From Paucisalibacillus globulus DSM 18846 (GTDB lineage: Bacteria > Bacillota > Bacilli > Bacillales > Amphibacillaceae), in assembly GCF_000482485.1 (NCBI RefSeq), contig NZ_KI519438.1, positions 1-64,000 on the forward strand: 64,000 nt of DNA. The letters run 5' to 3'. Made by a program: the position numbers and the translations under genes. How positions within the stretch are numbered: the stretch's first letter is position 1; each line of letters starts with the position of its first letter. Below are positions 46,234-55,366 of the stretch, in pieces. The notes under the pieces are model-generated. The model saw nothing but the letters and a program-made list of their open reading frames with translations. It searched no databases and was not told where the DNA came from.

Positions 46234-46920
46234 TTAGTCCTCTTTATCCCGAAGACGGTATCCAAATCCCCAAACAGTCTCAAGTGGTAGATCTTTTATT
46301 TTCTTCCGAAGCCTTTTCACCAAATCATCTACCGCACGGTCACTTCCAAAGTAATCGTCTCCCCAGATACGCACGAGGAGTTCTTCACGGGAAAATGCAC
46401 GATTCACATTTTCTGCAAATAAAAGCAACATATCAAATTCCTTGGTGGTTACGTCCTGTTCCTCTTCAGCCCAAAATACAAGACGATCACTTTTATCAAT
46501 TACTAATTGTTCTACAACCACCTGTTCATTGTTTTTAATCTGTTCTTTTCCCTCTGGTCGGTAGCGCTTAAATACGCGCTTTACCCTTGCCATTAATTCT
46601 CTAGGGCTAAACGGTTTTGTTAAATAATCATCTCCACCTAACTCAAGCCCAAGTATTTTATCAATTTCTTCATCTTTAGCAGAAACAATAATTATCGGAA
46701 CATCACTTTCATTACGAATCACCTTACAAAATTCGTATCCATCCATTCCTGGAAGCATTATATCTACAATCCACATATCCGGTGGATTAGACTTCCAAAG
46801 TTTTAACCCTTTTTCGGCTGAATCCATTATCGAAACATGATAGCCTTCTTTCTTTAGGAAGGCTGACACGATGTTTTGGATATTTGGATCATCTTCAATG
46901 ACAGCAATATGGTAATTCAT
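46234..46920 (-). CDS. cssR: Response regulator CssR-like
   Basis: About 228 residues: receiver (VIEDDPN, WIVDIMLPGMDGYEF with Asp about 52, LTKPFSPREL) and OmpR-type winged helix (VTTKEFDMLLLFAENVN). The frame opens at GTG 46932; I prefer ATG 46920. Three bases before cssS. Expected to activate htrB and itself from the 150-bp shared intergenic region. Confidence 0.86.
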   Translation of the reverse strand: MNYHIAVIEDDPNIQNIVSAFLKKEGYHVSIMDSAEKGLKLWKSNPPDMWIVDIMLPGMDGYEFCKVIRNESDVPIIIVSAKDEEIDKILGLELGGDDYLTKPFSPRELMARVKRVFKRYRPEGKEQIKNNEQVVVEQLVIDKSDRLVFWAEEEQDVTTKEFDMLLLFAENVNRAFSREELLVRIWGDDYFGSDRAVDDLVKRLRKKIKDLPLETVWGFGYRLRDKED

Positions 46921-46956
46921 TTTCTTCACCACTTTTACCTAATTTTTCTTCTATTT

Positions 46957-46976
46957 TCACATTAATAAGAATGTGA
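46957..46976. promoter_or_regulatory. Inverted repeat in cssR-htrB intergenic region
   Basis: TCACATT-N6-AATGTGA, a perfect 7-bp inverted repeat. The left half contains TTTTCACA, similar to the CssR-recognised octamer I recall from B. subtilis. A plausible CssR binding site for both divergent promoters. Confidence 0.4.
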
Positions 46977-47083
46977 GACAATATATTTTGCTTATTTCCA
47001 CATTTATTCCACAATTATCCCTAAGCTATTCCACCGCTAATGGATATGCTATACATATAGTTTTTAGGAAAGGATGAATATCA

Positions 47084-48403
47084 ATGGAAAATAATGAAAA
47101 TGAAAATATACCAGTAGAGCCTAATAATGATGAACAGCATCATTATGAGGACTCCGAAAAAACTACTTATCATCAAACAGAACAAATAAATGATCACGAA
47201 TCTGAAGCTAATTCTCCTTCAGAACCAGTGATAAAAAAGAAAAATTCTAAAGCTTCCACCACTACCAAGGCATTCCTTTCTGGTATGCTCGGGGGTTTTA
47301 TACCTGTCATTGTTTTGATACTACTCCTTTCCAACAATGTAATCTCATTTGGCAACGAAAGTAATACAGAAGTATCAACAAAAGCAAGCTCAAAATCAGA
47401 GCCAGAGATAATAACCACAATGGCAGCAGAAGATGCTAAAGGTTCGACTAATCTTGCTGAAGTTGCTGAAGCTGTTGTAGGTGTGACAAACTTACAACAA
47501 CAAAATATCTGGACTAATAGTCAAGAGGCTGGAACCGGATCTGGAATCATTTATAAAAAGGAAGATGGAAAAGCCTATGTTGTAACAAACCACCATGTTG
47601 TAGCTGGAGCAGAACAAGTTGAAGTTGTGTTATCTAATGATGAACGGGTTACAGCCAAAGTTCTTGGAACAGATGAATTGACCGATTTAGCTGTATTAGA
47701 GATAGATGGAGATAATGTTAATATGGTTGCTAAGCTCGGAACAGCTGATGGTAAACAAGTAGGGGAAACTGTATATGCAATCGGTAACCCACTTGGAATT
47801 GAATTTGCTAACTCGTTAACGAAAGGAATCATTAGTGGACTTGAACGTTCCGTATCTGTGGATACAAATGGGGATAGTGTTGCTGATTGGATTACAGAAG
47901 TTATCCAAACCGATGCGGCCATCAACCCCGGTAATAGCGGTGGGGCCTTAGTTGATTCAAATGGCGAGGTAATCGGTATCAACTCCATGAAGATTGCTAG
48001 TACTCAAGTCGAAGGAATTGGATTTGCCATTCCAATGGAATCTGCCCTTCCTATTATGGAACAATTAGAGACAACCGGTAAGGTGCAACGTCCGTTTATT
48101 GGCATTAGCATGGCAACCATCCATCAAGTACCAATGCAATATCGTCATAATGTTGTCCTACCTGAAGGTATAGAAGAGGGTATGGTTGTAGCAAGCGTTG
48201 AACCTGGATCCCCTGCAGCTGATGCTGGATTACAACAATTTGATGTGATTACGAAGATTGATGAGCATGAAACACCCACTGCTTTAGAGCTTAGAAAATA
48301 TATGTATACAGAAACACAAGTAGGCGATTCTGTCAGCCTTGAAGTTTATAGAAATGGCGAAAAACAAATCGTTGAATTAAAGCTTACAGATCGATATGAA
48401 TAA
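47084..48403 (+). CDS. htrB: HtrA/DegP-type membrane-anchored serine protease
   Basis: 439 residues: acidic cytoplasmic N-terminus (1-62), one membrane helix (about 67-88), trypsin-like domain with His in VTNHHVVAGAEQVEV, Asp in ELTDLAVLEI and Ser in INPGNSGGALVD, then a PDZ domain (VVLPEGIEEGMVVASVEPGSP...). Degrades or refolds misfolded proteins at the outer face of the membrane. Divergent cssRS indicates secretion-stress induction. AAAGGATG ribosome site. Confidence 0.95.
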   Translation: MENNENENIPVEPNNDEQHHYEDSEKTTYHQTEQINDHESEANSPSEPVIKKKNSKASTTTKAFLSGMLGGFIPVIVLILLLSNNVISFGNESNTEVSTKASSKSEPEIITTMAAEDAKGSTNLAEVAEAVVGVTNLQQQNIWTNSQEAGTGSGIIYKKEDGKAYVVTNHHVVAGAEQVEVVLSNDERVTAKVLGTDELTDLAVLEIDGDNVNMVAKLGTADGKQVGETVYAIGNPLGIEFANSLTKGIISGLERSVSVDTNGDSVADWITEVIQTDAAINPGNSGGALVDSNGEVIGINSMKIASTQVEGIGFAIPMESALPIMEQLETTGKVQRPFIGISMATIHQVPMQYRHNVVLPEGIEEGMVVASVEPGSPAADAGLQQFDVITKIDEHETPTALELRKYMYTETQVGDSVSLEVYRNGEKQIVELKLTDRYE

Positions 48404-48409
48404 GTGTTC

Positions 48410-48440
48410 AAAAGAAGGGTCCTCCCTCCCTTCTTTTTTG
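48410..48440 (+). terminator. Terminator after htrB
   Basis: AGAAGGG/CCCTTCT stem followed by TTTTTT. Confidence 0.8.
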
Positions 48441-48445
48441 CATAA

Positions 48446-48491
48446 AAAGGGTCTAAATCTCCACCATAACTTGGAGATTTAGACCCTTTAA
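48446..48491 (-). terminator. Terminator after the zinc-ribbon gene
   Basis: AAAGGGTCTAAATCTCC pairs with GGAGATTTAGACCCTTT around a 10-nt loop: a 17-bp stem, functional on either strand. Confidence 0.85.
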
Positions 48492-48496
48492 TAAAC

Positions 48497-48703
48497 TTAT
48501 CCAAAGAACAAGTCAAGAACGTTCATACCTGTTGAACCCCGCTTATTATAAAACTCAGAATACCCACAACTCTTACAATACACAACAATAAATTGATTAT
48601 GCTGTACGTCAAACATTTTCGATAATCCCGTACCTGTCATAGCAACTTCCTTCTTGTCTGCATCCATACTGCCACATTTCATACATCCTTTATTTTCCTT
48701 CAT
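48497..48703 (-). CDS. Small zinc-ribbon protein
   Basis: 68 residues with two C-x2-C pairs, CMKCG (7-11) and CKSCGYSEFYN (43-53), forming a zinc ribbon. The GYSEFY ending is typical of a small family of Bacillaceae zinc-finger proteins of unknown function, sometimes called nucleic-acid-binding. GGAGT ribosome site. Confidence 0.85.
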   Translation of the reverse strand: MKENKGCMKCGSMDADKKEVAMTGTGLSKMFDVQHNQFIVVYCKSCGYSEFYNKRGSTGMNVLDLFFG

Positions 48704-48752
48704 TCCTCATTACTCCTTTTATTCAAAAGATATTTTAAATGAAAGTGTTTCA

Positions 48753-48831
48753 TTAGAAAAACACGCATTTGATAAAGGGAAAGTTGATGTGTTAGTTTTT
48801 CAATACGCCGCGGAAAGCTTTTATATTAAAA
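48753..48831 (+). repeat. Family-A two-hairpin repeat, copy A4 (diverged)
   Basis: TTAGAAAAACACGCAT start and ATGTGTTAGTTTTTC preserve hairpin 1, but the loop is AT-rich and unlike A1-A3. Linker CAATACGCCGCGGAAAG is conserved; the ACTTTCC arm of hairpin 2 is lost. Confidence 0.75.
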
Positions 48832-48869
48832 AATGCACAGCATATCACTTGGGACTGCTGTGCATTTTA
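48829..48869 (-). terminator. Terminator after the YteA-like gene
   Basis: Minus-strand AAAATGCACAGCA / GCTGTGCATTTTTT stem; overlaps the end of family-A copy A4. Confidence 0.85.
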
Positions 48870-49544
48870 TTAATCCATATCTAATTCGTTCTCATATTTA
48901 TTATGATTCGGAGTTACTCCTGTATAATTTCCATGTTGATCAGCGGCAACAAATCCCTCGATATCCTCAACAACACCCACGTTTTCATCGCTATTTGGAT
49001 ACATTTCATCATAATTATCTCGGTCACCGTAAAAGTCTGATGCTGTTTCAGAAGTTCCATAACGACTAATTTCTTGCCATGTGTCCTCTGCATCATAACC
49101 AACTTGTTCTTCATCTGTTACCTCATCGGGGTTAATATTTGGACTAAATACCTCTTCTTCAACCGGCCTATTCCGCTCAAACGTATCACTTTCTGCATGA
49201 TTGATACAATGGTCTGTTGTTGGTATGGCTTCTAATCGCTCTAATGGGATATCTGCCCCACATTCTCTACATATCCCATAGGTTCCTTCCTCTATCGCAT
49301 GTAAAGCCTCATTAATCTCTTCTAGTTCCTTTTCTGTATGCTCATTTAAGGCAAGGTCCTTTTGTCTTTCGTATAATTCTGTTCCTAAATCTGCAGGATG
49401 GTTGTCATAATTCGATAGTTCACCTACGGACTCTTTTGCCATCTCATAGTTAAACCCATAATGGTCCTGAACATGATTAATCAATTCATTTTGCCGAGCT
49501 AATAATACTTCTTTAAACTTTTCTTGCTGTCGATTTGAAATCAT
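48870..49544 (-). CDS. TraR/DksA-type zinc-finger protein (YteA-like)
   Basis: 224 residues. An N-terminal coiled-coil (1-85) is followed by the DksA-type finger GICRECGADIPLERLEAIPT with CINH, so the fourth zinc ligand is histidine instead of cysteine. The remaining 110 residues are acidic and end in the DUF-like segment found in B. subtilis YteA. DksA proteins bind the RNA polymerase secondary channel in Gram-negatives; the role in Bacillus is unclear. GGAGG ribosome site. Confidence 0.88.
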   Translation of the reverse strand: MISNRQQEKFKEVLLARQNELINHVQDHYGFNYEMAKESVGELSNYDNHPADLGTELYERQKDLALNEHTEKELEEINEALHAIEEGTYGICRECGADIPLERLEAIPTTDHCINHAESDTFERNRPVEEEVFSPNINPDEVTDEEQVGYDAEDTWQEISRYGTSETASDFYGDRDNYDEMYPNSDENVGVVEDIEGFVAADQHGNYTGVTPNHNKYENELDMD

Positions 49545-49583
49545 GTATTAGCCTCCTAAAAAAGCAATGATCCGTGATTACTT

Positions 49584-49652
49584 TTAGAAAAACTCACATA
49601 GGGAGTGTGGTAGTTTTTCATATATTCTGCGGAAAGTATAATACTTTCTACT
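49584..49652 (+). repeat. Family-A two-hairpin repeat, copy A5 (short form)
   Basis: TTTAGAAAAACTCACATAGG then GTGTGGTAGTTTTTCA keep hairpin 1 with a shortened loop; linker TATATTCTGCGG; hairpin 2 GGAAAGTATAATACTTTC; tail TACT. Located just upstream of the YteA-like gene start. Confidence 0.85.
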
Positions 49653-49877
49653 GAAAAAGGTTGCTAATCATACTATATGTAAAAGCATTAGATTGATTCT
49701 ATAATATCAATCTGAATAGCATGTCAATATGTGGCATTCAACCCTTTAAAATGGTCTATAGAAAAAAGTATAAATTGTTTCTCTAACTACAACTGCACCT
49801 AATGACTCGATAATTGATTTTTCTTTTATAATATTGAAAATAATTATATAGTAAAAGCAGAAAGGGAGTGCTTCATC

Positions 49878-50750
49878 ATGCTTAAAAATATCGGATTTAT
49901 CGGAACTGGTGTTATGGGAAGAAGTATGGTTCAAAACCTTTTAAAGGCAGGATATAATGTTTCGGTTTATACTCGGACAAAATCAAAAGCAAAAGAATTA
50001 TTACATCAAGGTGCAGTATGGAAGGATTCTGTATCTGATTTAGCTTCTACAGCTGATGTAGTCATTACAATTGTTGGATATCCCCAGGATGTAGAAGAAG
50101 TATATTTTGGTGAAAATGGGATTATTGAACATGCTAAAGAAGGATCCTATATTATTGACATGACAACTTCCAAACCATCTTTAGCAATAGAGATTTATCA
50201 AAAAGCCGTTGAAAAAGGGATTTTTGCTCTTGATGCACCTGTTTCTGGTGGAGATATTGGCGCTAAAAGCGGTAAACTCGCAATTATGGTTGGCGGGGAC
50301 CCAGAAGCATTCGATGCGGTTTTACCAGTATTTGAAGTAATGGGAGAAAATATTATCCTACAAGGGCAAGCTGGTGCAGGACAACATACAAAGCTAAGTA
50401 ATCAAATTGCTATTGCTACCAATATGATCGGGGTTTGTGAAGCCATTGTTTATGCTAAAAAAGCTGGACTTGAACCGTCACGAGTTTTGGACAGCATAAC
50501 AACTGGCGCAGCTGGAAGTTTTTCTTTATCAAAGCTTGCTCCACGTATGATCGAAGGAGACTTTGCCCCAGGATTCTATGTAAAGCATTTCATAAAAGAT
50601 ATGACTATAGCTATTGAATCAGCAGAAGAATTAGGACTATCCACTCCAGGCTTAGCGCTATCCTTAGAACTATATAAAGAGTTAGCTGAAAAAGGCGATG
50701 CAGACAGTGGAACACAAGCGTTAGTTAAATTATTCGATCCATCATTCTAA
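49878..50750 (+). CDS. 3-hydroxyisobutyrate dehydrogenase-family protein (YkwC-like)
   Basis: 290 residues. NAD(P)-binding GFIGTGVMGRSMVQNL at the N-terminus, substrate motif DAPVSGGDIGAKSGKL, catalytic lysine in GAGQHTKLSNQIAIA (about 171) and KHFIKDMTIAIESA near the end. Family enzymes oxidise beta-hydroxy acids; substrate not determined. GGGAGT ribosome site. Convergent with the next gene, stop codons overlapping by 4 bp. Confidence 0.92.
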   Translation: MLKNIGFIGTGVMGRSMVQNLLKAGYNVSVYTRTKSKAKELLHQGAVWKDSVSDLASTADVVITIVGYPQDVEEVYFGENGIIEHAKEGSYIIDMTTSKPSLAIEIYQKAVEKGIFALDAPVSGGDIGAKSGKLAIMVGGDPEAFDAVLPVFEVMGENIILQGQAGAGQHTKLSNQIAIATNMIGVCEAIVYAKKAGLEPSRVLDSITTGAAGSFSLSKLAPRMIEGDFAPGFYVKHFIKDMTIAIESAEELGLSTPGLALSLELYKELAEKGDADSGTQALVKLFDPSF

Positions 50751-51046
50751 GACTTTCTCTTATCAATTTCACCTTGAACAACAAATGCTAAATCATCGTT
50801 CCCAAAAAGCTGCAAGACATGTAAAACGGTTTGATCCGGTATTTCGTTTGATTCTATTTTGGGAACGGTTAATTCCATCGCTTCTTCCAATGCCCTGTTA
50901 TTAGCCTGATATGGATAGGCTAATTTATATAACTCCTCTGGATCCATATCATTATTGATACACCATTGTGCAAAAATTAGAATCATCATTTTTTCGTCAT
51001 TCTGGTAGTTTTTAATAATTTGTTCTTCTAGTTGTTTTCTATCCAT
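50747..51046 (-). CDS. Conserved hypothetical protein
   Basis: 99 residues, helical, no membrane segment: MDRKQLEEQIIKNYQNDEKM then MILIFAQWCINNDMDPEELY. I recall similar proteins in other Bacillaceae but no function. ATG 46 one base after the methyltransferase stop with GGGTG upstream, so translationally coupled to it. Start taken at 51046; the frame opens at GTG 51055. Confidence 0.75.
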   Translation of the reverse strand: MDRKQLEEQIIKNYQNDEKMMILIFAQWCINNDMDPEELYKLAYPYQANNRALEEAMELTVPKIESNEIPDQTVLHVLQLFGNDDLAFVVQGEIDKRKS

Positions 51047-51047
51047 T

Positions 51048-51728
51048 TTATTCACCCACTTTACGAAGCAAAAACACCCACATAAAACTTAATGCCTGTT
51101 TTAATACAACCGGTAATCCTTGATAATGTTCTTCTGTTACGCCTTCTTTATAAACACCTAATTCATCCACTAACTCAAAGCCTAATTCTTTAGCAAGTTT
51201 GAAAAACTCCCAAGGCATCATTGTGTTGTTTATTGTTTTTTTACCATAAACTTTCGGATAGCTACTAGACCTCGGACCAGCTGTTGGGCCCAAAACACCG
51301 ACACATAAAAGGCCATCTTGCTTCAAAACTCTCCTCAATTCCGTCGCTGCTACTGACGGGACTTCAACCCATTCTATAACGTTAATACTTAAAATAGCAT
51401 CAACCGATTCATCCAAAAGTGGTAATTGATTCACGTCAGCGACTTTAAATGGAATATCCTGCAGCCGTTCCTTTGCCTTTTCAATCATCTCTTCTGAAAT
51501 ATCTAAACCCATTACTTCATGGCCTAACTTTTTTAGCTTGTATGTACCGTAACCATCTCCACAACCAACATCTACTAGCTTAGATCCATTTTCAAGATGT
51601 TTCTCTAATAAAGGGATGATATCTTTTCGGCTGCCATGATCCCACATATTCTGGCTACGGGCATTCCAAAAACTAGCTCGATTATTCCACTCTTCTTTTG
51701 ATTTTTCCATCCAGTCAAATGAATCCAA
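51048..51728 (-). CDS. Class I SAM-dependent methyltransferase
   Basis: 226 residues with motif I KLVDVGCGDGYGTYKL, motif II GLDISEEMIEKAK and motif III VDAILSINVIEWVE of UbiE-like methyltransferases. Substrate unknown. TTG start behind GAGGTG. Two-gene operon with the following 99-residue protein. Confidence 0.88.
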   Translation of the reverse strand: MDSFDWMEKSKEEWNNRASFWNARSQNMWDHGSRKDIIPLLEKHLENGSKLVDVGCGDGYGTYKLKKLGHEVMGLDISEEMIEKAKERLQDIPFKVADVNQLPLLDESVDAILSINVIEWVEVPSVAATELRRVLKQDGLLCVGVLGPTAGPRSSSYPKVYGKKTINNTMMPWEFFKLAKELGFELVDELGVYKEGVTEEHYQGLPVVLKQALSFMWVFLLRKVGE

Positions 51729-51756
51729 TTCCAGTCACCTCGTCTTCTAATTAAAT

Positions 51757-51789
51757 AAAAAGGCTTATCTCAACTGAGATAAGCCTTGT
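51757..51789 (-). terminator. Terminator after cspD
   Basis: Minus-strand GGCTTATCTC/GAGATAAGCC with AGTT loop followed by TTTTTATTT. Confidence 0.92.
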
Positions 51790-51802
51790 GGTTTTGTGTT
51801 AA

Positions 51803-52000
51803 TTATAGTTTAGTTACGTTAGCTGCTTGAGGTCCACGGTTACCTTCAACGATTTCAAATTCAACATCTTGACCTTCTTCAAGAGTTTTGAAACCATCAG
51901 TTTGGATAGCTGAGAAGTGTACGAATACATCGTCACCGTCTTCGCGCTCGATGAAACCGAAACCTTTTTCTGCGTTAAACCATTTTACTTTACCAGTCAT
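51803..52000 (-). CDS. cspD: Cold-shock protein
   Basis: 65-residue single CSD domain with RNP1 KGFGFI and RNP2 VFVHF. RNA chaperone binding single-stranded nucleic acid. Very close to B. subtilis CspD/CspB. GGAGG ribosome site; an AT-rich leader of about 100 nt precedes it, as usual for cold-shock mRNAs. Confidence 0.96.
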   Translation of the reverse strand: MTGKVKWFNAEKGFGFIEREDGDDVFVHFSAIQTDGFKTLEEGQDVEFEIVEGNRGPQAANVTKL

Positions 52001-52313
52001 TTATATGACCTCCTTATCGAATAGCTTGCAAAGTACAATTGAACTTAATACTTTTACACCTACTCTGATAAAGAGAACGTAAAGTATTACCAATTTCAAT
52101 TTCCTTGCTACTTTTAACTTTACCCTTTTGATTAGAAAAATGCAAGTAAATCCGAATTTTTTAGTAAAAAAAAATAAAATTTAGTCTTTACTACCTATTA
52201 AATCTATGTTAAAATTTGTCGCATTTTGTAGAATGACCTAAATTCGCAGTGACAAGAATGTTATTCTGGGCTAAACTTGAAAGGGAACTAGTCGATAATG
52301 GGAGGGGTTTCAT
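52001..52313. other. Divergent intergenic region
   Basis: 313 bp between cspD and the metal-receptor-like gene, AT-rich, no gene or strong hairpin seen. It should hold the cspD leader and both promoters, but I could not place the promoters convincingly. Confidence 0.5.
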
Positions 52314-53093
52314 ATGTATAACATAAAGGACCACCTAGAGAGAAAGATTACACTTTCACATCTACCCAAACGTATTATTTCTCTTGTACCAGCCATTACG
52401 GAAACCATGTATCACCTGGGTCTAGAAAATACGATTGTTGGCCGAACAAGATTTTGTATTTTCCCAGAGGAAAAAGTACAAAAGGCAAGAAACATTGGTG
52501 GAACAAAAGATATTAAGCTAGACCGGATCCACGAATTAAAACCAGATTTAATCATTGCTGAGAAAGAAGAAAATACCAAAGAAATTGTAGAAACACTGGA
52601 ACAACATTATCCAGTCTTCGTCTTTGAAGTACAAAACATACCAGATGTGTACCGTATGATTAATGATCTAGGAATTATTACTAATCGCAAGGAAGAAGCA
52701 ATACAAACGATTAACGAAATCAAAAATAAATTTGATACCCTTCCGAATGTAAACGGCAAAAGAGCTGCCTATGTTATTTGGAAAAAGCCCTACATGGTCG
52801 TTGGCAAAAATACATATATTCAGTCTATATTAGAAAGAATCGGATTTGTTAATCCATTTGCATCCTTTAACGGACGCTATCCCGTTATTACAGAAGAAGA
52901 CTTTCTACATGCTGAAATGGATTATATCTTTTTAGCGACAGAACCATATCCTTTCAAGGAAAAGCACTTGGAGGAATTTCAAGCATTGGTACCCGATGCA
53001 AAACCGTTGATTATTGATGGTGAGATGTTTTGGTATGGTGCTAAAATGATTCAGGCAGCAGATTATTTTAGAGGAAAGTTTAATGAATTATAG
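52314..53093 (+). CDS. BtuF/TroA-like helical-backbone metal receptor
   Basis: 259 residues with the two-lobed binding-protein fold: KRIISLVPAITETMYHLGL and ARNIGGTKDIKLDRIHELKP DLIIAE in lobe 1, and a lobe 2 from about 140. Similar to B12- and siderophore-binding proteins. There is no signal peptide or lipobox, and no transporter genes nearby, so the mature protein appears cytoplasmic. GGGAGGGG ribosome site. Ligand unknown. Confidence 0.82.
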   Translation: MYNIKDHLERKITLSHLPKRIISLVPAITETMYHLGLENTIVGRTRFCIFPEEKVQKARNIGGTKDIKLDRIHELKPDLIIAEKEENTKEIVETLEQHYPVFVFEVQNIPDVYRMINDLGIITNRKEEAIQTINEIKNKFDTLPNVNGKRAAYVIWKKPYMVVGKNTYIQSILERIGFVNPFASFNGRYPVITEEDFLHAEMDYIFLATEPYPFKEKHLEEFQALVPDAKPLIIDGEMFWYGAKMIQAADYFRGKFNEL

Positions 53094-53267
53094 TTACATT
53101 ATACGTATTCCAAATCCCACACCTTAACAAAATTGCAACACAATCCTATTAAATCCTATTGAATTTCCAACTAAAAATTGCTAAACTATACTCTTGCAAG
53201 ATAATAAAAAGTAACTATACCTACCAACATTTATATCTTGCAAATATGAATGATAGGTGGTAAAAAA

Positions 53268-54242
53268 ATGGAAAATTACCGAGTATTGTTATACTACAAG
53301 TATGTTGACATCGAAGACCCTGAAGCCTTTGCTAAAGAGCACTTAGCTTTTTGTAATGAGACTGGATTAAAGGGTAGAATTTTAGTAGCTAAAGAGGGAA
53401 TTAATGGGACCGTTTCTGGTACTGTTGAAGCAACGAATAAATATATTGAAATGATGCATAACGACCCTCGTTTTAGTGATTTAACGTTTAAAGTAGATGA
53501 ACATGATGGTCATGCATTCAAGAAAATGCATGTACGTCCACGTAAGGAGCTAGTAACCCTACGTTTGGATGAAGAAGAAAATCCTGATCCAAAAGAGTTA
53601 ACAGGTGAATTCCTTTCGCCAAAGGAATGGCGTGAAGCGATGGAACGTGATGATGTCGTTATTGTTGATACACGTAATGACTATGAATTTGAATTAGGTC
53701 ATTTCCGTGGCGCAATAAACCCAGATATCGATAACTTCCGTGAGTTACCAGAATGGATTCGTCAAAACAAACATTTGATTGAAGGTAAAAAAGTTCTTAT
53801 GTATTGCACTGGTGGTATCCGTTGTGAGAAATTCACTGGTTGGATGATTAAAGAAGGATTTGAAGATGTAGCACAACTTCATGGTGGGATTGTTACGTAC
53901 GGTAAAGACCCAGAAGTACAGGGTGAACTATGGGATGGACAATGCTATGTATTTGATGAACGTATTGTAGTTCCAATTAATCGTAAAGATCACGTAATTG
54001 TTGGTAAAGATTACTTCGATGGCGAGCCATGCGAACGTTTTGTTAACTGTGCAAACCCTGAATGTAATAAACAAATTCTCTGCTCAGAAGAAAATGAGCA
54101 TAAATATATGCGAGGATGTACACATGAATGTCGTGTACACCCAAGAAACATGTATGTTAAAGAGCAAAACCTTTCCCAAGAAGAAATCCAACAAAGATTG
54201 GACATTATTGCCGGGGAAGAAACAGTAGCTCAAGAAGCATAG
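53268..54242 (+). CDS. trhO: tRNA uridine(34) hydroxylase TrhO (rhodanese family)
   Basis: 324 residues. N-terminal domain with [15 protein letters not shown] and [12 protein letters not shown], rhodanese domain with active cysteine in [14 protein letters not shown] (about 180), and a C-terminal zinc-like region with [16 protein letters not shown] and CTHECR. Members (YceA, YbfQ/TrhO) install 5-hydroxyuridine at tRNA wobble position 34. ATG 53268 with AGGTGG; the frame opens at 53250. Confidence 0.93.
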   Translation: MENYRVLLYYKYVDIEDPEAFAKEHLAFCNETGLKGRILVAKEGINGTVSGTVEATNKYIEMMHNDPRFSDLTFKVDEHDGHAFKKMHVRPRKELVTLRLDEEENPDPKELTGEFLSPKEWREAMERDDVVIVDTRNDYEFELGHFRGAINPDIDNFRELPEWIRQNKHLIEGKKVLMYCTGGIRCEKFTGWMIKEGFEDVAQLHGGIVTYGKDPEVQGELWDGQCYVFDERIVVPINRKDHVIVGKDYFDGEPCERFVNCANPECNKQILCSEENEHKYMRGCTHECRVHPRNMYVKEQNLSQEEIQQRLDIIAGEETVAQEA

Positions 54243-54244
54243 TA

Positions 54245-54273
54245 AAAGACGGCCAATTGGTCGTCTTTTTATT
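54245..54273 (+). terminator. Terminator after trhO
   Basis: AAGACGGCC/GGTCGTCTT stem with AATT loop, then TTTTT. Confidence 0.88.
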
Positions 54274-54322
54274 TTTTGCAGTATCCTACATTATTGTTGT
54301 TGTTAATTTCATAATTTGTATA

Positions 54323-54700
54323 AACTGCCAAGTAACTAATAATTCTCAGTAGCGCATCATACCCGCTCCGGAAATACACTGCGCTTTCCATGGGCGGCTG
54401 GTGAGCCTCCTCGTTCCTTCGTCACTGCGGGGTCTCACCTATGCCTGTCCTCCCATAGGAGTCTCCGTGTATTTCCGGAGCTGATATAGCTTAAATGAGA
54501 TTAAAAGTGATTATTATCGAAAATATGTGATAAAACAATTTTCATTAAGAAAGCCAATACTAGCGTAGGCAGAATACGTAGACTCCTACGGGAATAGCAC
54601 GAGGCCGAAGACCCCGCAGCGGTGAACTTTCCGCGAGGAGGCTGAGGCCGTGCCCGTGGAAAGCGGAGTATTCTGCTGAAGCGGTGTCATACATCTACAA
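54323..54700. mobile_element. Family-B MITE-like element, copy B2 (decayed ends)
   Basis: Both GC-rich inverted arms are present (left about 54362-54482, right about 54556-54685) with the same CCGCTCCGGAAATACAC and GAGGCTGAGGCCGTGCCC blocks as B1. The left terminal repeat is degraded to ACTGCCAAGTAACTA and the right one is not recognisable. Confidence 0.8.
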
Positions 54701-54857
54701 ATCTATTTTTCGGTTATGAAGGTGTTTGACAAAAAAATTACTCCACATTTTCCATCAATAGTGTGAATAAAGCCTATTCCCCCATAACTCAGGGTGCAAG
54801 TCTTTTATCTTTTCTATAAATTTATGATATGCTCAGAGATAGAAGGAGGAATTTTCA

Positions 54858-55340
54858 ATGAGCGTACATGATTTTTCAGTGGAAACAATTCAGGGAGAAA
54901 CAATTAACTTAAAGGAATATGAAGGAAAAGTATTACTAATCGTAAATACAGCAAGCAAATGTGGGTTCACCCCTCAATTTGAAGGTCTGCAGAAACTTTA
55001 TAAAACGTACCATGATAAAGGGTTTGAAGTTCTTGGGTTTCCATGTAATCAATTCAGAAACCAGGATCCTGGGTCAAATCAAGAAATTGAAGATTTTTGC
55101 CAGTTAAATTACGGGGTTACCTTTCCAATGTTCCAAAAAATTGATGTAAACGGCCCTAATGCTCATCCTCTTTATAAATATCTAACCAGCGAAGCAAAGG
55201 GTTTCCTTACAAAAGAAATCAAATGGAATTTCACGAAATTTTTAATAGACCAGGATGGAAATGTGATTAAACGATTTCCACCGCAAACAACTCCTGACAA
55301 AATACAAAAAGAAATAGAAAACCAATTAAAAACTCGGTGA
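54858..55340 (+). CDS. Glutathione peroxidase family (BsaA-like) thiol peroxidase
   Basis: 160 residues. Peroxidatic cysteine (not selenocysteine) in [12 protein letters not shown] (about 36), glutamine in [12 protein letters not shown], tryptophan/asparagine in [10 protein letters not shown]. Bacterial members commonly use thioredoxin as reductant. AGGAGG ribosome site. Confidence 0.94.
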   Translation: MSVHDFSVETIQGETINLKEYEGKVLLIVNTASKCGFTPQFEGLQKLYKTYHDKGFEVLGFPCNQFRNQDPGSNQEIEDFCQLNYGVTFPMFQKIDVNGPNAHPLYKYLTSEAKGFLTKEIKWNFTKFLIDQDGNVIKRFPPQTTPDKIQKEIENQLKTR

Positions 55341-55366
55341 GACTTTGCTCAGGCCGAGTTTTTCCT
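55328..55366. terminator. Bidirectional terminator
   Basis: AAAACTCGG/CCGAGTTTTT stem with an inner pairing, between convergent peroxidase and ABC ATPase genes. Confidence 0.8.
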
